Shown here: positions 53,215 to 61,125 of the stretch, one piece after another | How positions within the stretch are numbered: position 1 is the stretch's first letter | Layout of the letters: the number at the start of each line of letters is the position of its first letter | NCBI GenBank assembly: GCA_903910585.1 | Contig: CAIWAH010000183.1 | Location: 1-64,000 of the forward strand | Length of the DNA: 64,000 nucleotides | Origin: an uncultured Verrucomicrobiota bacterium | Lineage (GTDB): Bacteria; Verrucomicrobiota; Verrucomicrobiia; Limisphaerales; UBA9464 | Direction of reading: 5' to 3' | Made by a program: the position numbers and the translations under genes | The notes under the pieces: generated by a model | Told to the model about the DNA's origin: nothing | Database searches by the model: none | The model's input: only the letters and a program-made list of their open reading frames with translations

Positions 53215-55821
53215 TCACCGGGAACGCGAGATGGTTGAATGGGCGAAGTAGTTCACGGCGATGGCGTCGGACAACCGCGGCAGATCCCGCAACGTTTCTG
53301 CCAGCACCCGTCCCACGTCGCTTTCGTGCCAGCGCGACCGGAGCCGGTTGATGGGCCGCGGATCGAGCAGGCGCAACCGGGTCACACATTCGATCAGCAC
53401 CCGCTGGCCCGCACTCGGAAGCGCGTTCTCGCGTTCGCGGGGGAGTTTCTCGAAGTGCTTCACGAGCTGGTTGAACTGGAACAGGAGCGAGCGCGGATTG
53501 GTGTCATCCAGCAGCACCAGATCATACACGGCCGCCATGTTGGGCATGAGGTTGTAGCGGGTCCGGTAGGTGATCGAGCTGTCGGCCACATCCAGCACCG
53601 CCTCCAGCACGCTCGGATTGTCCGCCTCCGGCGAATGCAATGCAGCATTCAGCAGCGAGCAAAGGTAGATCGCCCGTTCCAGCCGTCCGCCCATGTCGAG
53701 GAACCGCCAGCCCTGCGCGCGCGTCATGTTCTCCCGCGCCAAGCCGTGGAATGACGCCAGCTGAAGCAGGCTCTGGTTCAACACCCCGATGGCATCTCCG
53801 GCGAGCATCACCAGGCTGGAGGTAGGCGTGGCCAGCCGGTCGTCCAGTTGCCGGAGCACCCGCCACAGGTCATTGGAACTGCGGTCCCGCACCAGCATTC
53901 CCAGACGCTGAAGCTGTCCGGCCAGACTGCGCAGGCTGCCTGCCCGGGAAGGATCGAAGATTGCCGCCAGCAGCCCGGCCTCCAGCGCCTCGGCATTGGT
54001 GCGCAGTTCCGGCTGATCCTCGGTTGCCGGCAATTGCCCCTGCGCAACCAGCGTGTTCAGCAACGGCTCCAGCAGCGGGAATGCGTGCCCGGTGCTTTCC
54101 GGGCTGAACCGCAGCAACGTCGCCCGCAGCAGGCGCGCCGTCGCATCGGTCCGCTCCGCATAACGGCCGAGCCAAAAATAGTTGTCCGCCAGTCGCGACG
54201 GAAGGTTGTTGCCGACCCGCCGCAGTTCAACCTCCTGGCCGGCGACACTGAGCAGCGTCACGTCTTCCACCGGACCGTCCGACAGAATCCAAGTGTCCTT
54301 GGCCGCGCCGCCCCGTTGCATCGAGATGAATCGTCCGCCCGCATCCGGCGCCACCCTCGCCAGACCGCCCGGCATGACGCGGTAACCGTCCGGAGTCGCG
54401 ACGAGATAGACCCGCAAGGCGACCGGCCGGGAGACCAATCCTTCCCCGCTCCATGAAGGCGCGGCTGACAGCTCGACCTTCTCCTGGGCCACCCACCGGT
54501 GGGGCTGAAAGCGGATCTGCCGCAGCAGTTCCTCCCGTGCGGCGGCCGTGAGGGCCGCAGACGGATCCACTCCGCGTAGCCGCGAGCGGAAGGCGGGCTT
54601 CACGAACAGCTCGTCCAGATGCTCCGCCACATAGCTTTCCGCCGACTTCTGGCCGCACCACCACGTGGCGACCGACGGAAGTTTCATCTCCTCGCCCAGC
54701 ACATGCCGGCAAAGCCCCGGCAGGAACGCCATGAACGCCGGACTTTGGAAGAGGCCTCCCCCCAGCGCGTTGGCCACCGTGACGTTGCCGGCCCGCACCG
54801 CCTCGACCAAGCCCGGCACGCCGAGCATGGACTCGTTCCGCAGCTCCAGCGGATCGCAGAAATCGTCGTCCACGCGTCGCAGGATCACGTCCACCGGCTC
54901 GAGCCCGCTGAGGGTTTTCAGGAATACCCGGTCGTCCCGCACGGTGAGGTCCTGTCCTTCGCACAGGGAATAGCCGAGGTAGCGGGCAAGGTAGGCCTGC
55001 TCGAAATAGGTTTCGTTGAACGGCCCGGGCGTCAGCAGCACCACGCGCGGCCGGTCGGTCCTGCGCGGGGCCAATTCCGAAAGCATCGCCTGGGCATCCC
55101 GATAGAAGCCGGCCAGCCGGCGGACACCGCCTTCGCGGAACGCCTCCGGCAGGATGCGGGAAGTGACCAACCGGTCCGCGAGCGTGTAGCCGGTGCCGGT
55201 GGGAATCTGGGTCCGATCGGAAATGACCCACCAACGCCCGTCCGGCGAACGGGCCAGGTCCGCCGCGTAGAAATGCAGGAAACAGGTCTCTCCCGGCTGG
55301 CTGCCATGGAGCGGTCGCAGGAAGTCCGGCTGCGCGAACACCAGCGCGGGAGGCAGCCACGAACTGCGGATCAGCTCCTGCGGGCCGTAGCAGTCGGCCA
55401 TGATCCGGTTGAGCAACTGCGCCCGCTGGATCAGTCCCGCCTCGATCTTCCGCCACTCTTCCGCGCCGAGAATGAACGGCACGGGATCCAACTGCCACGG
55501 ACGTTCCATGCCCAGCGGATCACCATAGACATTGTAGGTGATGCCCTGCTCATGCACGAGGCGGCGGCAGGTTTCGGCCCGGCGTTTGAGCTCATCGGGA
55601 CCCAACTCCTCCAACCCCCGTATCAGGGTTTCGTAATTTGGGCGCACCCGGCCATCCGCCCCGAGCAACTCGTCATAGCTGCCGGGCTCGGTCCGATAGC
55701 GCTGCAGCAACGGGCGCCGTTGCTCCGCGGCGGAAGATTTGACCGTGGCCTCTGTCACGTGGGCGCCATTGTGCCGAGCGGAAGGGGCGGAATGCCAGCG
55801 GGTAAGCGGACTTTGCGTCAC
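53215..55821 (-). CDS. Circularly permuted ATP-grasp fused to alpha-E domain
   Basis: This 868-residue protein joins two domains usually encoded apart. The N-terminal half (about 60-500) is a circularly permuted ATP-grasp (DUF404/407 type), with GITYNVYGDPLGMERPWQLD (in parts), PRVVLLTPGPFNETYFEQAYLA, VDVILRRVDDDFCDPLELR, and NALGGGLFQSPAFMAFLPGL. The C-terminal part (about 540-868) is an alpha-E (DUF403) helical domain starting NLPSRLADNYFWLGRYAERT. Together with the two transglutaminase genes it makes the known ATP-grasp/alpha-E/transglutaminase set predicted to form amide bonds. The start is a GTG at 55821; GTG at 55758 is an alternative. Confidence 0.9.
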   Translation of the reverse strand: MTQSPLTRWHSAPSARHNGAHVTEATVKSSAAEQRRPLLQRYRTEPGSYDELLGADGRVRPNYETLIRGLEELGPDELKRRAETCRRLVHEQGITYNVYGDPLGMERPWQLDPVPFILGAEEWRKIEAGLIQRAQLLNRIMADCYGPQELIRSSWLPPALVFAQPDFLRPLHGSQPGETCFLHFYAADLARSPDGRWWVISDRTQIPTGTGYTLADRLVTSRILPEAFREGGVRRLAGFYRDAQAMLSELAPRRTDRPRVVLLTPGPFNETYFEQAYLARYLGYSLCEGQDLTVRDDRVFLKTLSGLEPVDVILRRVDDDFCDPLELRNESMLGVPGLVEAVRAGNVTVANALGGGLFQSPAFMAFLPGLCRHVLGEEMKLPSVATWWCGQKSAESYVAEHLDELFVKPAFRSRLRGVDPSAALTAAAREELLRQIRFQPHRWVAQEKVELSAAPSWSGEGLVSRPVALRVYLVATPDGYRVMPGGLARVAPDAGGRFISMQRGGAAKDTWILSDGPVEDVTLLSVAGQEVELRRVGNNLPSRLADNYFWLGRYAERTDATARLLRATLLRFSPESTGHAFPLLEPLLNTLVAQGQLPATEDQPELRTNAEALEAGLLAAIFDPSRAGSLRSLAGQLQRLGMLVRDRSSNDLWRVLRQLDDRLATPTSSLVMLAGDAIGVLNQSLLQLASFHGLARENMTRAQGWRFLDMGGRLERAIYLCSLLNAALHSPEADNPSVLEAVLDVADSSITYRTRYNLMPNMAAVYDLVLLDDTNPRSLLFQFNQLVKHFEKLPRERENALPSAGQRVLIECVTRLRLLDPRPINRLRSRWHESDVGRVLAETLRDLPRLSDAIAVNYFAHSTISRSR

Positions 55822-55906
55822 TCATTTTGGGGCACGAGGACGGAAATCCAGTTGCCTGGACCACCCGCCCGGCGTAATTACGCCGGCCGTCGTTAACGAC
55901 GCGGTG

Positions 55907-55981
55907 GCCAGCTTAGCTCAGCGGTAGAGCAACGGTTTTGTAAACCGTCGGTCGTCGGTTCAATCCCGACAGCTGGCTCCA
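55907..55981 (+). tRNA. tRNA-Thr (anticodon UGU)
   Basis: A complete cloverleaf is visible: acceptor stem GCCAGCT (55907-55913) with AGCTGGC (55971-55977), D arm GCTC...GAGC, anticodon stem ACGGT/ACCGT with loop TTTGTAA giving anticodon TGT (55939-55941), and T arm GTCGG-TTCAATC-CCGAC. CCA is encoded (55979-55981). The anticodon makes it threonine tRNA. A diverged copy of its 3' half lies at 60397-60446, so this gene is also the left attachment site of a small island. Confidence 0.96.
55932..55981 (+). repeat. Left direct repeat (attL-like), 3' half of tRNA-Thr
   Basis: The 50 bases from the anticodon stem to CCA recur at 60397-60446 with 7 mismatches. This is the usual target of tyrosine integrases at tRNA genes. 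Confidence 0.75.
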
Positions 55982-56030
55982 TTGATTATCAACGGGTTGA
56001 ATGGTTTTTGGGAAATGCCCGTTGACTGGC

Positions 56031-56049
56031 GCGCAACAACGGCGCAACA
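56031..56049 (+). repeat. Paired GCGCAACA octamers near the left island end
   Basis: GCGCAACA occurs twice with a 3-base gap (GCGCAACA-ACG-GCGCAACA), 50 bases inside the left end. The same pair with a 2-base gap is at 60288-60305, inside the right end. The placement fits arm-type integrase or excisionase sites. Confidence 0.5.
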
Positions 56050-56057
56050 TTCCATTA

Positions 56058-56338
56058 ATGCCCGCCCCGTCCCGCATTGATTCGCAATCGGCCGGCGGTC
56101 CCATCCTCGTCAAACTCGGGCGCACGACCGTGCGCATCTATCCCCGGGACGCGGAGCGGGGGCGCAGTGCGGGCTATTACGTCGCCAGCTGTGCCTCGGG
56201 CAAACGCCGGCTGCTGTGGTTCAACGATCCCCGGGCAAGCTGCGTCCGAAGGTTTACGGCGAGCGGCTCCAGCAGGAGATCACCGGCACCCTGACCATCG
56301 AGGAGGCGTTGCGGCAGCTGCCGCCGCCTACCGGTTAG
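56058..56338 (+). pseudogene. Remnant gene next to attL, possibly integrase N-terminus
   Basis: From an ATG at 56058 the frame reads about 58 residues (including VKLGRTTVRIYPRDAER and GYYVASCASGKRRLLWFNDP), then continues after a frame change near 56233 as GKLRPKVYGERLQQEITG and TIEEALRQLPPPTG to a TAG at 56336-56338. The first part resembles the short strand-rich N-terminus of tyrosine recombinases, and the place directly inside the tRNA end is where an integrase gene is expected. No catalytic domain (R..H-x-x-R..Y) is present. The similarity is weak and the call tentative; a degraded gene of another kind is possible. Confidence 0.4.
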
Positions 56339-56397
56339 GCCGTGGGGAGCGGCGCAATGCACTCCGGCACGTGGTTTTTCGGGCTGCCGACGAGGGC
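56335..56397. repeat. 63-bp duplicate of the SRAP gene 3' end (left copy)
   Basis: These 63 bases match 58680-58742, the last codons and stop of the SRAP gene, at 61 positions. Here they are not attached to an SRAP frame. The two copies flank the FGE-domain gene. The remaining bases to its stop at 56453 show nothing recognisable. Confidence 0.85.
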
Positions 56398-56452
56398 GGT
56401 TATGCGGCGCAACGATGCCCTCCTATCAATCATCTATTCCTGTCTTCGCAGT

Positions 56453-58636
56453 TCACCTAACGGGGGCGAGGGCGGGACGGAAACCAAGGTCAGCACCCCG
56501 CCCGACAGGCATTAGCTTACCCCTCCTCGCCGCCCGCGAATCCGATGCGCCGTCAAGCCAACCACCGCCACGGATCACGCGGTTGGAACCTAAACTAGGT
56601 CCCACTGGATCGGTGACCACCTCCCCTTCATAGTCCCCATACCAGTCTCCACACCATTCCCATACGTTCCCAATCATGTCGTGCAACCCCCACTCGTTGG
56701 GTTCTTTTCCCATTACTGTGTGGGTCTTACTCTCTGAGGTGCCTGAATGCCATGCAATAGCGCCCAATTCGCCGTAGCGTCCTTCCGTGGTCCCTGCCCT
56801 TGCCGCATACTCCCACTCTGCTTCTGTAGGCAGACGATAAGCTTGCTGGGTCGTTATTCGACCTACCGCTCGCCCAAGCTCCGTAAGCCTCTGGCAATAT
56901 GAAACAGCATCGCTCCAACTGACTTGTTCCACCGGTAGTTCTGCCCCGATGAAATAGGAGGGATTGCCCCCCATGACAGCCGCATACTCTGCCTGCGTCA
57001 CCTCATGATTCGACAGCCAGAATCCCTCCGACAGCGTCACTGTGCGCCGAGATTCAACCATGGATCGATCCGGTTCGTCATCAGGACTTCCCATGATAAA
57101 ACGTCCCGGTGGAATCCAAACAAAGCCCGCAGCCGAAAACACCTCCAACTTGGCTCCAACGCTAGCGACGCTTCCTGCGGCATTGCTCACCATTACCTTA
57201 TAGTCGCCCACATCAGTCGGCATCACCCGGTGAATTGTTAGCATTGGCGAGGTCGCCCCTGGCATATTTGTGCCATTCCGTTGCCACTGATAGTTCAATG
57301 GAGGGGTGCCCGAGGCAGAGATACGAAACGTTGCAGACTGCCCCGCCGCAACTGTGATGGCCTGCGGTTGAAATACAATTGATGGTCCAACGAACGAATT
57401 CAGTGCAGGGCGAAATCCGATGAAATTCAGCCGAAGTTCCGGCAGGAGCCAATTCCGCTCGGCCGATCGCGCGTCTCCTGCATCACGATACCACCCTCCT
57501 CCACGAAACATGCGAAACACACCAGAATCAGGCCCCAATGGATCGGTGACGGCGCCGGCTGGGTAGTCACCTTTCCAGTCGGCACACCACTCAAATACGT
57601 TGCCGATCATGTCATACAAACCCCACGCATTGGGTTGCATTCCTCTCACCACATGGGTCTTCGCGCCTGCATTGATGGCATACCACGCAATCGTATCCAA
57701 TTGTCCGTGCCGAGCCCCCTCCGTTTCCGCCCTCGCCGCATACTCCCATTCTGCCTCGGTTGGCAACCTGTAGGCCTGTTGCGGGCCGATTCGGCCGGCC
57801 GCTCGCTCAAGTTCCGTCAATCTCTGACAATATAATACAGCATCGTTCCAGCTCACCTGCTCCACCGGCAATTCCGATCCGACAAAATGGGATGGCTCGC
57901 GAGCCATCACACTTTTATACTCTGCCTGTGTTACTTCATGGTCTGACAGCCAAAATCCTTGCGTTAGTGTTACGGTGTGCCGCCCTTCGTCTGCATCACG
58001 GTCTGGTTCGTCAGGTGGGCTTCCCATCGAAAATGTTCCAGGTGGAACCCAGATAAAGCCGATGGGTCCGACTGCCGCGGAGTCTGGCAAAGCCCGGTAA
58101 TATCGAGCATTGGTTCCCGGCATCACTTTCAGCTGCGTCGTTTCGTCCGCACCCACCACGAGATTGTTCCAAGGCATCCACGGCCCGATCAAATCCGGTG
58201 CCCAGTCGACTCGGGTTGGCTTACCTACAGGTCCTGCCACTGTCAGTTTCGGAATCCCATCTGCCGGACTCAGATCCAGCTTCAGCACAAGCGGCTTCTC
58301 CGGCGGTGCAACAATCACCCGTGGAGGTTGGAGATAATTAGTCCCAGGACGGGTAACGACAATTCTTACGACGGCACCATTCGCAACTTCCGCTCGGGCG
58401 GCTGCTCCGGAGCCGCGAAACGGAAAACCCACCACTTGGAACCGAACTGTCGGTTCTGTGTGGTAGCCGGTTCCACCATTTATTACATTGATGGAGGTGA
58501 TTCGCCCTACGGCATCTATCGATGCGACCGCACTAGCCGTGATGGGTTCCGCGGCAGGGCAGCGCGCAAGCTGAACCCAAGCCAGCATGCTAAGCAGACA
58601 GCGCACGTTTATCACTGTCCTATTTCGGCATCGCAA
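56453..58636 (-). CDS. Exported protein with two FGE-sulfatase (SUMF1) domains and an Ig-like domain
   Basis: This 727-residue protein has a likely signal peptide (CLLSMLAWVQLARCPAAEP region), a beta-rich N-terminal part with a glycine-rich repeat, and then two FGE-sulfatase domains (about 190-410 and 505-727) around an Ig-like domain (about 415-500). Both FGE domains carry IWVPPGTF/IWIPPGRF-MGSP, LPTEAEWEYAARA, YDMIGNVFEWC or HDMIGNVWEWC and GFRPAL. The copper-binding cysteine pair of true formylglycine-generating enzymes is not seen, so binding or a different activity is more likely. DNA is visibly less GC-rich than its neighbours. The start may be a GTG at 58615. Confidence 0.85.
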   Translation of the reverse strand: MRCRNRTVINVRCLLSMLAWVQLARCPAAEPITASAVASIDAVGRITSINVINGGTGYHTEPTVRFQVVGFPFRGSGAAARAEVANGAVVRIVVTRPGTNYLQPPRVIVAPPEKPLVLKLDLSPADGIPKLTVAGPVGKPTRVDWAPDLIGPWMPWNNLVVGADETTQLKVMPGTNARYYRALPDSAAVGPIGFIWVPPGTFSMGSPPDEPDRDADEGRHTVTLTQGFWLSDHEVTQAEYKSVMAREPSHFVGSELPVEQVSWNDAVLYCQRLTELERAAGRIGPQQAYRLPTEAEWEYAARAETEGARHGQLDTIAWYAINAGAKTHVVRGMQPNAWGLYDMIGNVFEWCADWKGDYPAGAVTDPLGPDSGVFRMFRGGGWYRDAGDARSAERNWLLPELRLNFIGFRPALNSFVGPSIVFQPQAITVAAGQSATFRISASGTPPLNYQWQRNGTNMPGATSPMLTIHRVMPTDVGDYKVMVSNAAGSVASVGAKLEVFSAAGFVWIPPGRFIMGSPDDEPDRSMVESRRTVTLSEGFWLSNHEVTQAEYAAVMGGNPSYFIGAELPVEQVSWSDAVSYCQRLTELGRAVGRITTQQAYRLPTEAEWEYAARAGTTEGRYGELGAIAWHSGTSESKTHTVMGKEPNEWGLHDMIGNVWEWCGDWYGDYEGEVVTDPVGPSLGSNRVIRGGGWLDGASDSRAARRGKLMPVGRGADLGFRPALAPVR

Positions 58637-58679
58637 ACTCGCTTGTCAACGGAACGTCGCAGCGGAGGAAATGTAGCGA

Positions 58680-59363
58680 TTAGGCCGTGGGGAGCGGCGC
58701 AATGCACTCCGGCACGTCGTTCTTCGGGCTGCCGACGAGGGCTGGCACGGCGTAGCGGGTCAGGTGTTCGTCCGGATACGGCCGCAGGAGGCCGGCGAGG
58801 ACTTCCGCCGTGGTCGCCTCGTCCAGCCATTGTTGGCGGGCGTCCCCTTCGAGAATCACCGGCATCCGGTCGTGGATGGGGGCGGCCACGCGGTTCGGCG
58901 TCGTGGTCAGGATGGTGAACGTCTCCAGCGGCTCGGCGGTGGCGTCCTCGGGGTTGCGCCAGTGTTCCCACAGGCCGGCGAACAGGAACGGTTGCCGGTC
59001 CGGGCGCACAAACCGCCATGGCTGCTTCAGCTTCGGCCCGAGCGGCTGCCATTCGTAGAAGCCATCCGCGGGGACCAGGCAGCGCCGCTTCCTGAAGGCC
59101 GACCGGAAGGCCGGCTTCTCCGCCACGGTCTCGGAGCGGGCGTTGATCAGCGAATAGGCGATTTTCTCGTCCTTGGCCCACCAGGGCACCAGGCCCCAGC
59201 GCAGTTCGCTGATAACCGGCAGGCCATGCTCCAGCCGGATCACCGGCGCGCGCTGGGAAGGGGCAATGTTGTAGAGCGGCCGGCCCTTCCATTCGAGGCG
59301 GACGCCGGAAATCTCGTCGAAGGCGTAGCTCGTCCGGTCTGCGAGGGTGTAACGGCCGCACAT
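58680..59363 (-). CDS. SOS response-associated peptidase (SRAP, YedK/HMCES family)
   Basis: This 227-residue protein belongs to the SRAP family, which forms a stable link to abasic sites in single-stranded DNA and protects them. Catalytic Cys2 follows the initiator Met (MCGRYTLAD), and the other active residues are visible: Asn in NARSETVAEKPAFR, Glu in DGFYEWQPLG and His in PIHDRMPVIL. The ATG at 59363 is fixed by the need for Cys2; the frame upstream has no match. Its last 63 bases are duplicated at 56335-56397. It is divergent from the HigB gene and lies inside the tRNA-Thr island. Confidence 0.95.
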   Translation of the reverse strand: MCGRYTLADRTSYAFDEISGVRLEWKGRPLYNIAPSQRAPVIRLEHGLPVISELRWGLVPWWAKDEKIAYSLINARSETVAEKPAFRSAFRKRRCLVPADGFYEWQPLGPKLKQPWRFVRPDRQPFLFAGLWEHWRNPEDATAEPLETFTILTTTPNRVAAPIHDRMPVILEGDARQQWLDEATTAEVLAGLLRPYPDEHLTRYAVPALVGSPKNDVPECIAPLPTA

Positions 59364-59493
59364 GGGCTCAAGGGCAGGACTTCCGGCGTTCCCGGTCAAG
59401 CAGCGCGGTGAGGCCCGGCACAGAATGCTGCGGCGACCGGTTATTCGTCCGGCAAAGTCGCGGCTTTACACCGGCCCGGGTTGAACACAGCTT

Positions 59494-59808
59494 GTGTGCG
59501 TGCGTCTGATCAAGCCATCCACCCTGCGGCAGTGGGCGCGGCGACATGCCGACGCCGAAACCGCCCTGGCGGTGTGGCAGGCGCTGATCGAGGCCGGGGA
59601 TTTCCCGCACTTCACCGCGTTGCGGCGGGTGTTTCCCGCGGCCGATCAGGTGACGGTGGAAAGCGGGCGCACCGTGACGGTGTTCAACCTCCGGGGGAAC
59701 CGTTACCGCCTGGTGGCCGCCGTCCACTACAACCGCTCGCTGGTGTATGCGCTGCGGTTCCTGACGCACGCGGATTACAGCAAAGACCGATGGAAGGATG
59801 ACCTATGA
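59494..59808 (+). CDS. higB: HigB-type toxin (mRNA interferase)
   Basis: This 104-residue protein matches the HigB toxin group of the RelE fold: an N-terminal helix LRQWARRHADAETALAVWQAL, then HFTALRRVFPAADQVTV, VFNLRGNRYRLVAAVHYNRSLVYAL and a C-terminal HADYSKDRWKDDL. HigB toxins cut mRNA on ribosomes. The start is a GTG at 59494 (another at 59500). The stop overlaps the antitoxin ATG by 4 bases; toxin-first order is typical of higBA. The pair may help keep the island in the chromosome. Confidence 0.85.
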   Translation: MCVRLIKPSTLRQWARRHADAETALAVWQALIEAGDFPHFTALRRVFPAADQVTVESGRTVTVFNLRGNRYRLVAAVHYNRSLVYALRFLTHADYSKDRWKDDL

Positions 59809-60248
59809 GCATTGCCACCAAGCCCAGCCGCGAGCGCATCCGCTTCGCGAAGTTCGCCGACGTGCCGGAAGGTTACCGTGAACTGTGCGCGTTCTACCTG
59901 CCGCGCCCTGTTCACTCGGCCGCGGAGGCCAAGGAAGCCACGGCCATGCTGGAGGCGCTTGCCGGCTTTCCGCTGAACGAGGACCAGTCCGACTACCTTG
60001 AAGCGGTCGCCCACTTTCTCGACGAATACGACCGCGCCCGCAACCCGCCGCCCGCCAAGCCGGCGGCCGGTGACGTGCTCGCGAGTCTCCTGGAAGAGCG
60101 CGGACTGACGGCGGCCGACCTTTCGCGCATCCTGGGCACCAGCCGCAACGTCGGCGGGATGCTGCTCCGGGGGGAGCGCCGGCTGACCTTGGACCACATC
60201 CGCACGCTCGGCCGCCATTTCGGTGTCAGTCCAGCCGTGTTCATCTGA
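59805..60248 (+). CDS. higA: HigA-type antitoxin
   Basis: This 147-residue protein has an N-terminal helical part (CAFYLPRPVHSAAEAKEATAM, LEALAGFPLNEDQSDYLEAV) and a C-terminal Xre-type helix-turn-helix (LASLLEERGLTAADLSRILG, NVGGMLLRGERRLTLDHIRTLG). It is the larger HigA type with an N-terminal toxin-binding domain. It should neutralise HigB and repress the operon promoter between it and the SRAP gene. The ATG overlaps the toxin stop. Confidence 0.88.
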   Translation: MSIATKPSRERIRFAKFADVPEGYRELCAFYLPRPVHSAAEAKEATAMLEALAGFPLNEDQSDYLEAVAHFLDEYDRARNPPPAKPAAGDVLASLLEERGLTAADLSRILGTSRNVGGMLLRGERRLTLDHIRTLGRHFGVSPAVFI

Positions 60249-60287
60249 GGCTCCTAGGCCGGCCGGCACTGTTCTCATCTGTAATCC

Positions 60288-60305
60288 GCGCAACACGGCG
60301 CAACA
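60288..60305 (+). repeat. Paired GCGCAACA octamers near the right island end
   Basis: GCGCAACA-CG-GCGCAACA lies about 90 bases inside the right direct repeat, mirroring the pair at 56031-56049. The rest of the space between higA and nadD (60249-60524) holds only the att-like repeat. Confidence 0.5.
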
Positions 60306-60396
60306 GTGAAATCGTCCGAAGGTGCGAAACCGCGCGATTTCAGAACTTTGAAAACCCCATATTTGCTGGGGAATTCGCATGGTCCAGAAAGTTGCC

Positions 60397-60446
60397 GTGG
60401 TTTTGTAAACCGTGGGTCGTCGGTTCGACCCCGACTACTGGCTCCA
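60397..60446 (+). repeat. Right direct repeat (attR-like), diverged 3' half of tRNA-Thr
   Basis: These 50 bases match the tRNA-Thr 3' half (anticodon stem to CCA) at 43 positions. No 5' half is present, so it is not a tRNA gene. It marks the right end of the island. Confidence 0.75.
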
Positions 60447-60524
60447 CTTGTCGCTCAACTTCGCGTCGCGGCATCCCGTTTGGTTTCGCTGCCGCCGGAT
60501 CGTTTTCGCTGCTACGCTTCGGCC

Positions 60525-61112
60525 ATGCGGATCGGGCTCTATGGCGGATCATTTGATCCGGTGCATTGCGGACACCTGCTGGTGGCCCGGGCAGCGCTGG
60601 AAGAGTTGGCGCTCGACCGGCTGGTCTTCATCCCCGCCGCCCAATCACCGTTCAAACCGGGCCGAGTGCCGGCTCCGGACGCGTTGCGCCTGCGGATGCT
60701 TCGGACCGCGCTCGCCGGCGAGCCCCGCTATCGGGTCGATGACGTCGAACTTCGGCGCGGCGGTGTCAGCTACACGGTGGACACCGTGCGCCACTTCGCG
60801 CAGGCCCACCCGAACACCACCCTGTGCTGGCTCATCGGCGCGGATCACGTCCCCACCCTGCCCCAATGGCGTGAAGCGGATAACCTCGCCCAATTGGTCG
60901 AGTTCATCGTCATTCCCCGGCCGGGGGAGCCGGCGGCATCGCTTCCCGCTCCGTGGCGGCTCACCTATTTGAAGGGTTGGCCGCTCAAGGTTTCTTCTTC
61001 GGAGATCCGGATGCGGGCGGCTCGCGGTCTCCCCATCCACCACCTTGTTCCCGCCATTGCGGCGGACATCATCGCCGAAGAGGGACTCTATCGTTCCGAA
61101 GCCGCCACCTGA
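60525..61112 (+). CDS. nadD: Nicotinate-nucleotide adenylyltransferase
   Basis: This 195-residue enzyme joins nicotinate mononucleotide and ATP to make deamido-NAD. The nucleotide-binding loop is GLYGGSFDPVHCGHLLVA, and the other family blocks are FIPAAQSPFK, WLIGADHVPTLPQW and the C-terminal VSSSEIRMRAARGLPI, which matches the ISSTxIR signature. The ATG at 60525 begins this N-terminus; the open frame before it runs into the att repeat. It lies just outside the island. It is convergent with the PfkB kinase gene, with 13 bases between the stops. Confidence 0.95.
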   Translation: MRIGLYGGSFDPVHCGHLLVARAALEELALDRLVFIPAAQSPFKPGRVPAPDALRLRMLRTALAGEPRYRVDDVELRRGGVSYTVDTVRHFAQAHPNTTLCWLIGADHVPTLPQWREADNLAQLVEFIVIPRPGEPAASLPAPWRLTYLKGWPLKVSSSEIRMRAARGLPIHHLVPAIAADIIAEEGLYRSEAAT

Positions 61113-61125
61113 AGTCGCCGGCGGC

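Noticed and set aside
55982-60396. An insertion sequence or intact integrase in the island
   Set aside because: No transposase or recombinase catalytic domain is visible in any frame; only a short frameshifted remnant is present.
60380-60446. A second tRNA-Thr gene
   Set aside because: Only the 3' half is present and there is no acceptor 5' strand or D arm, so it is an att-like repeat.
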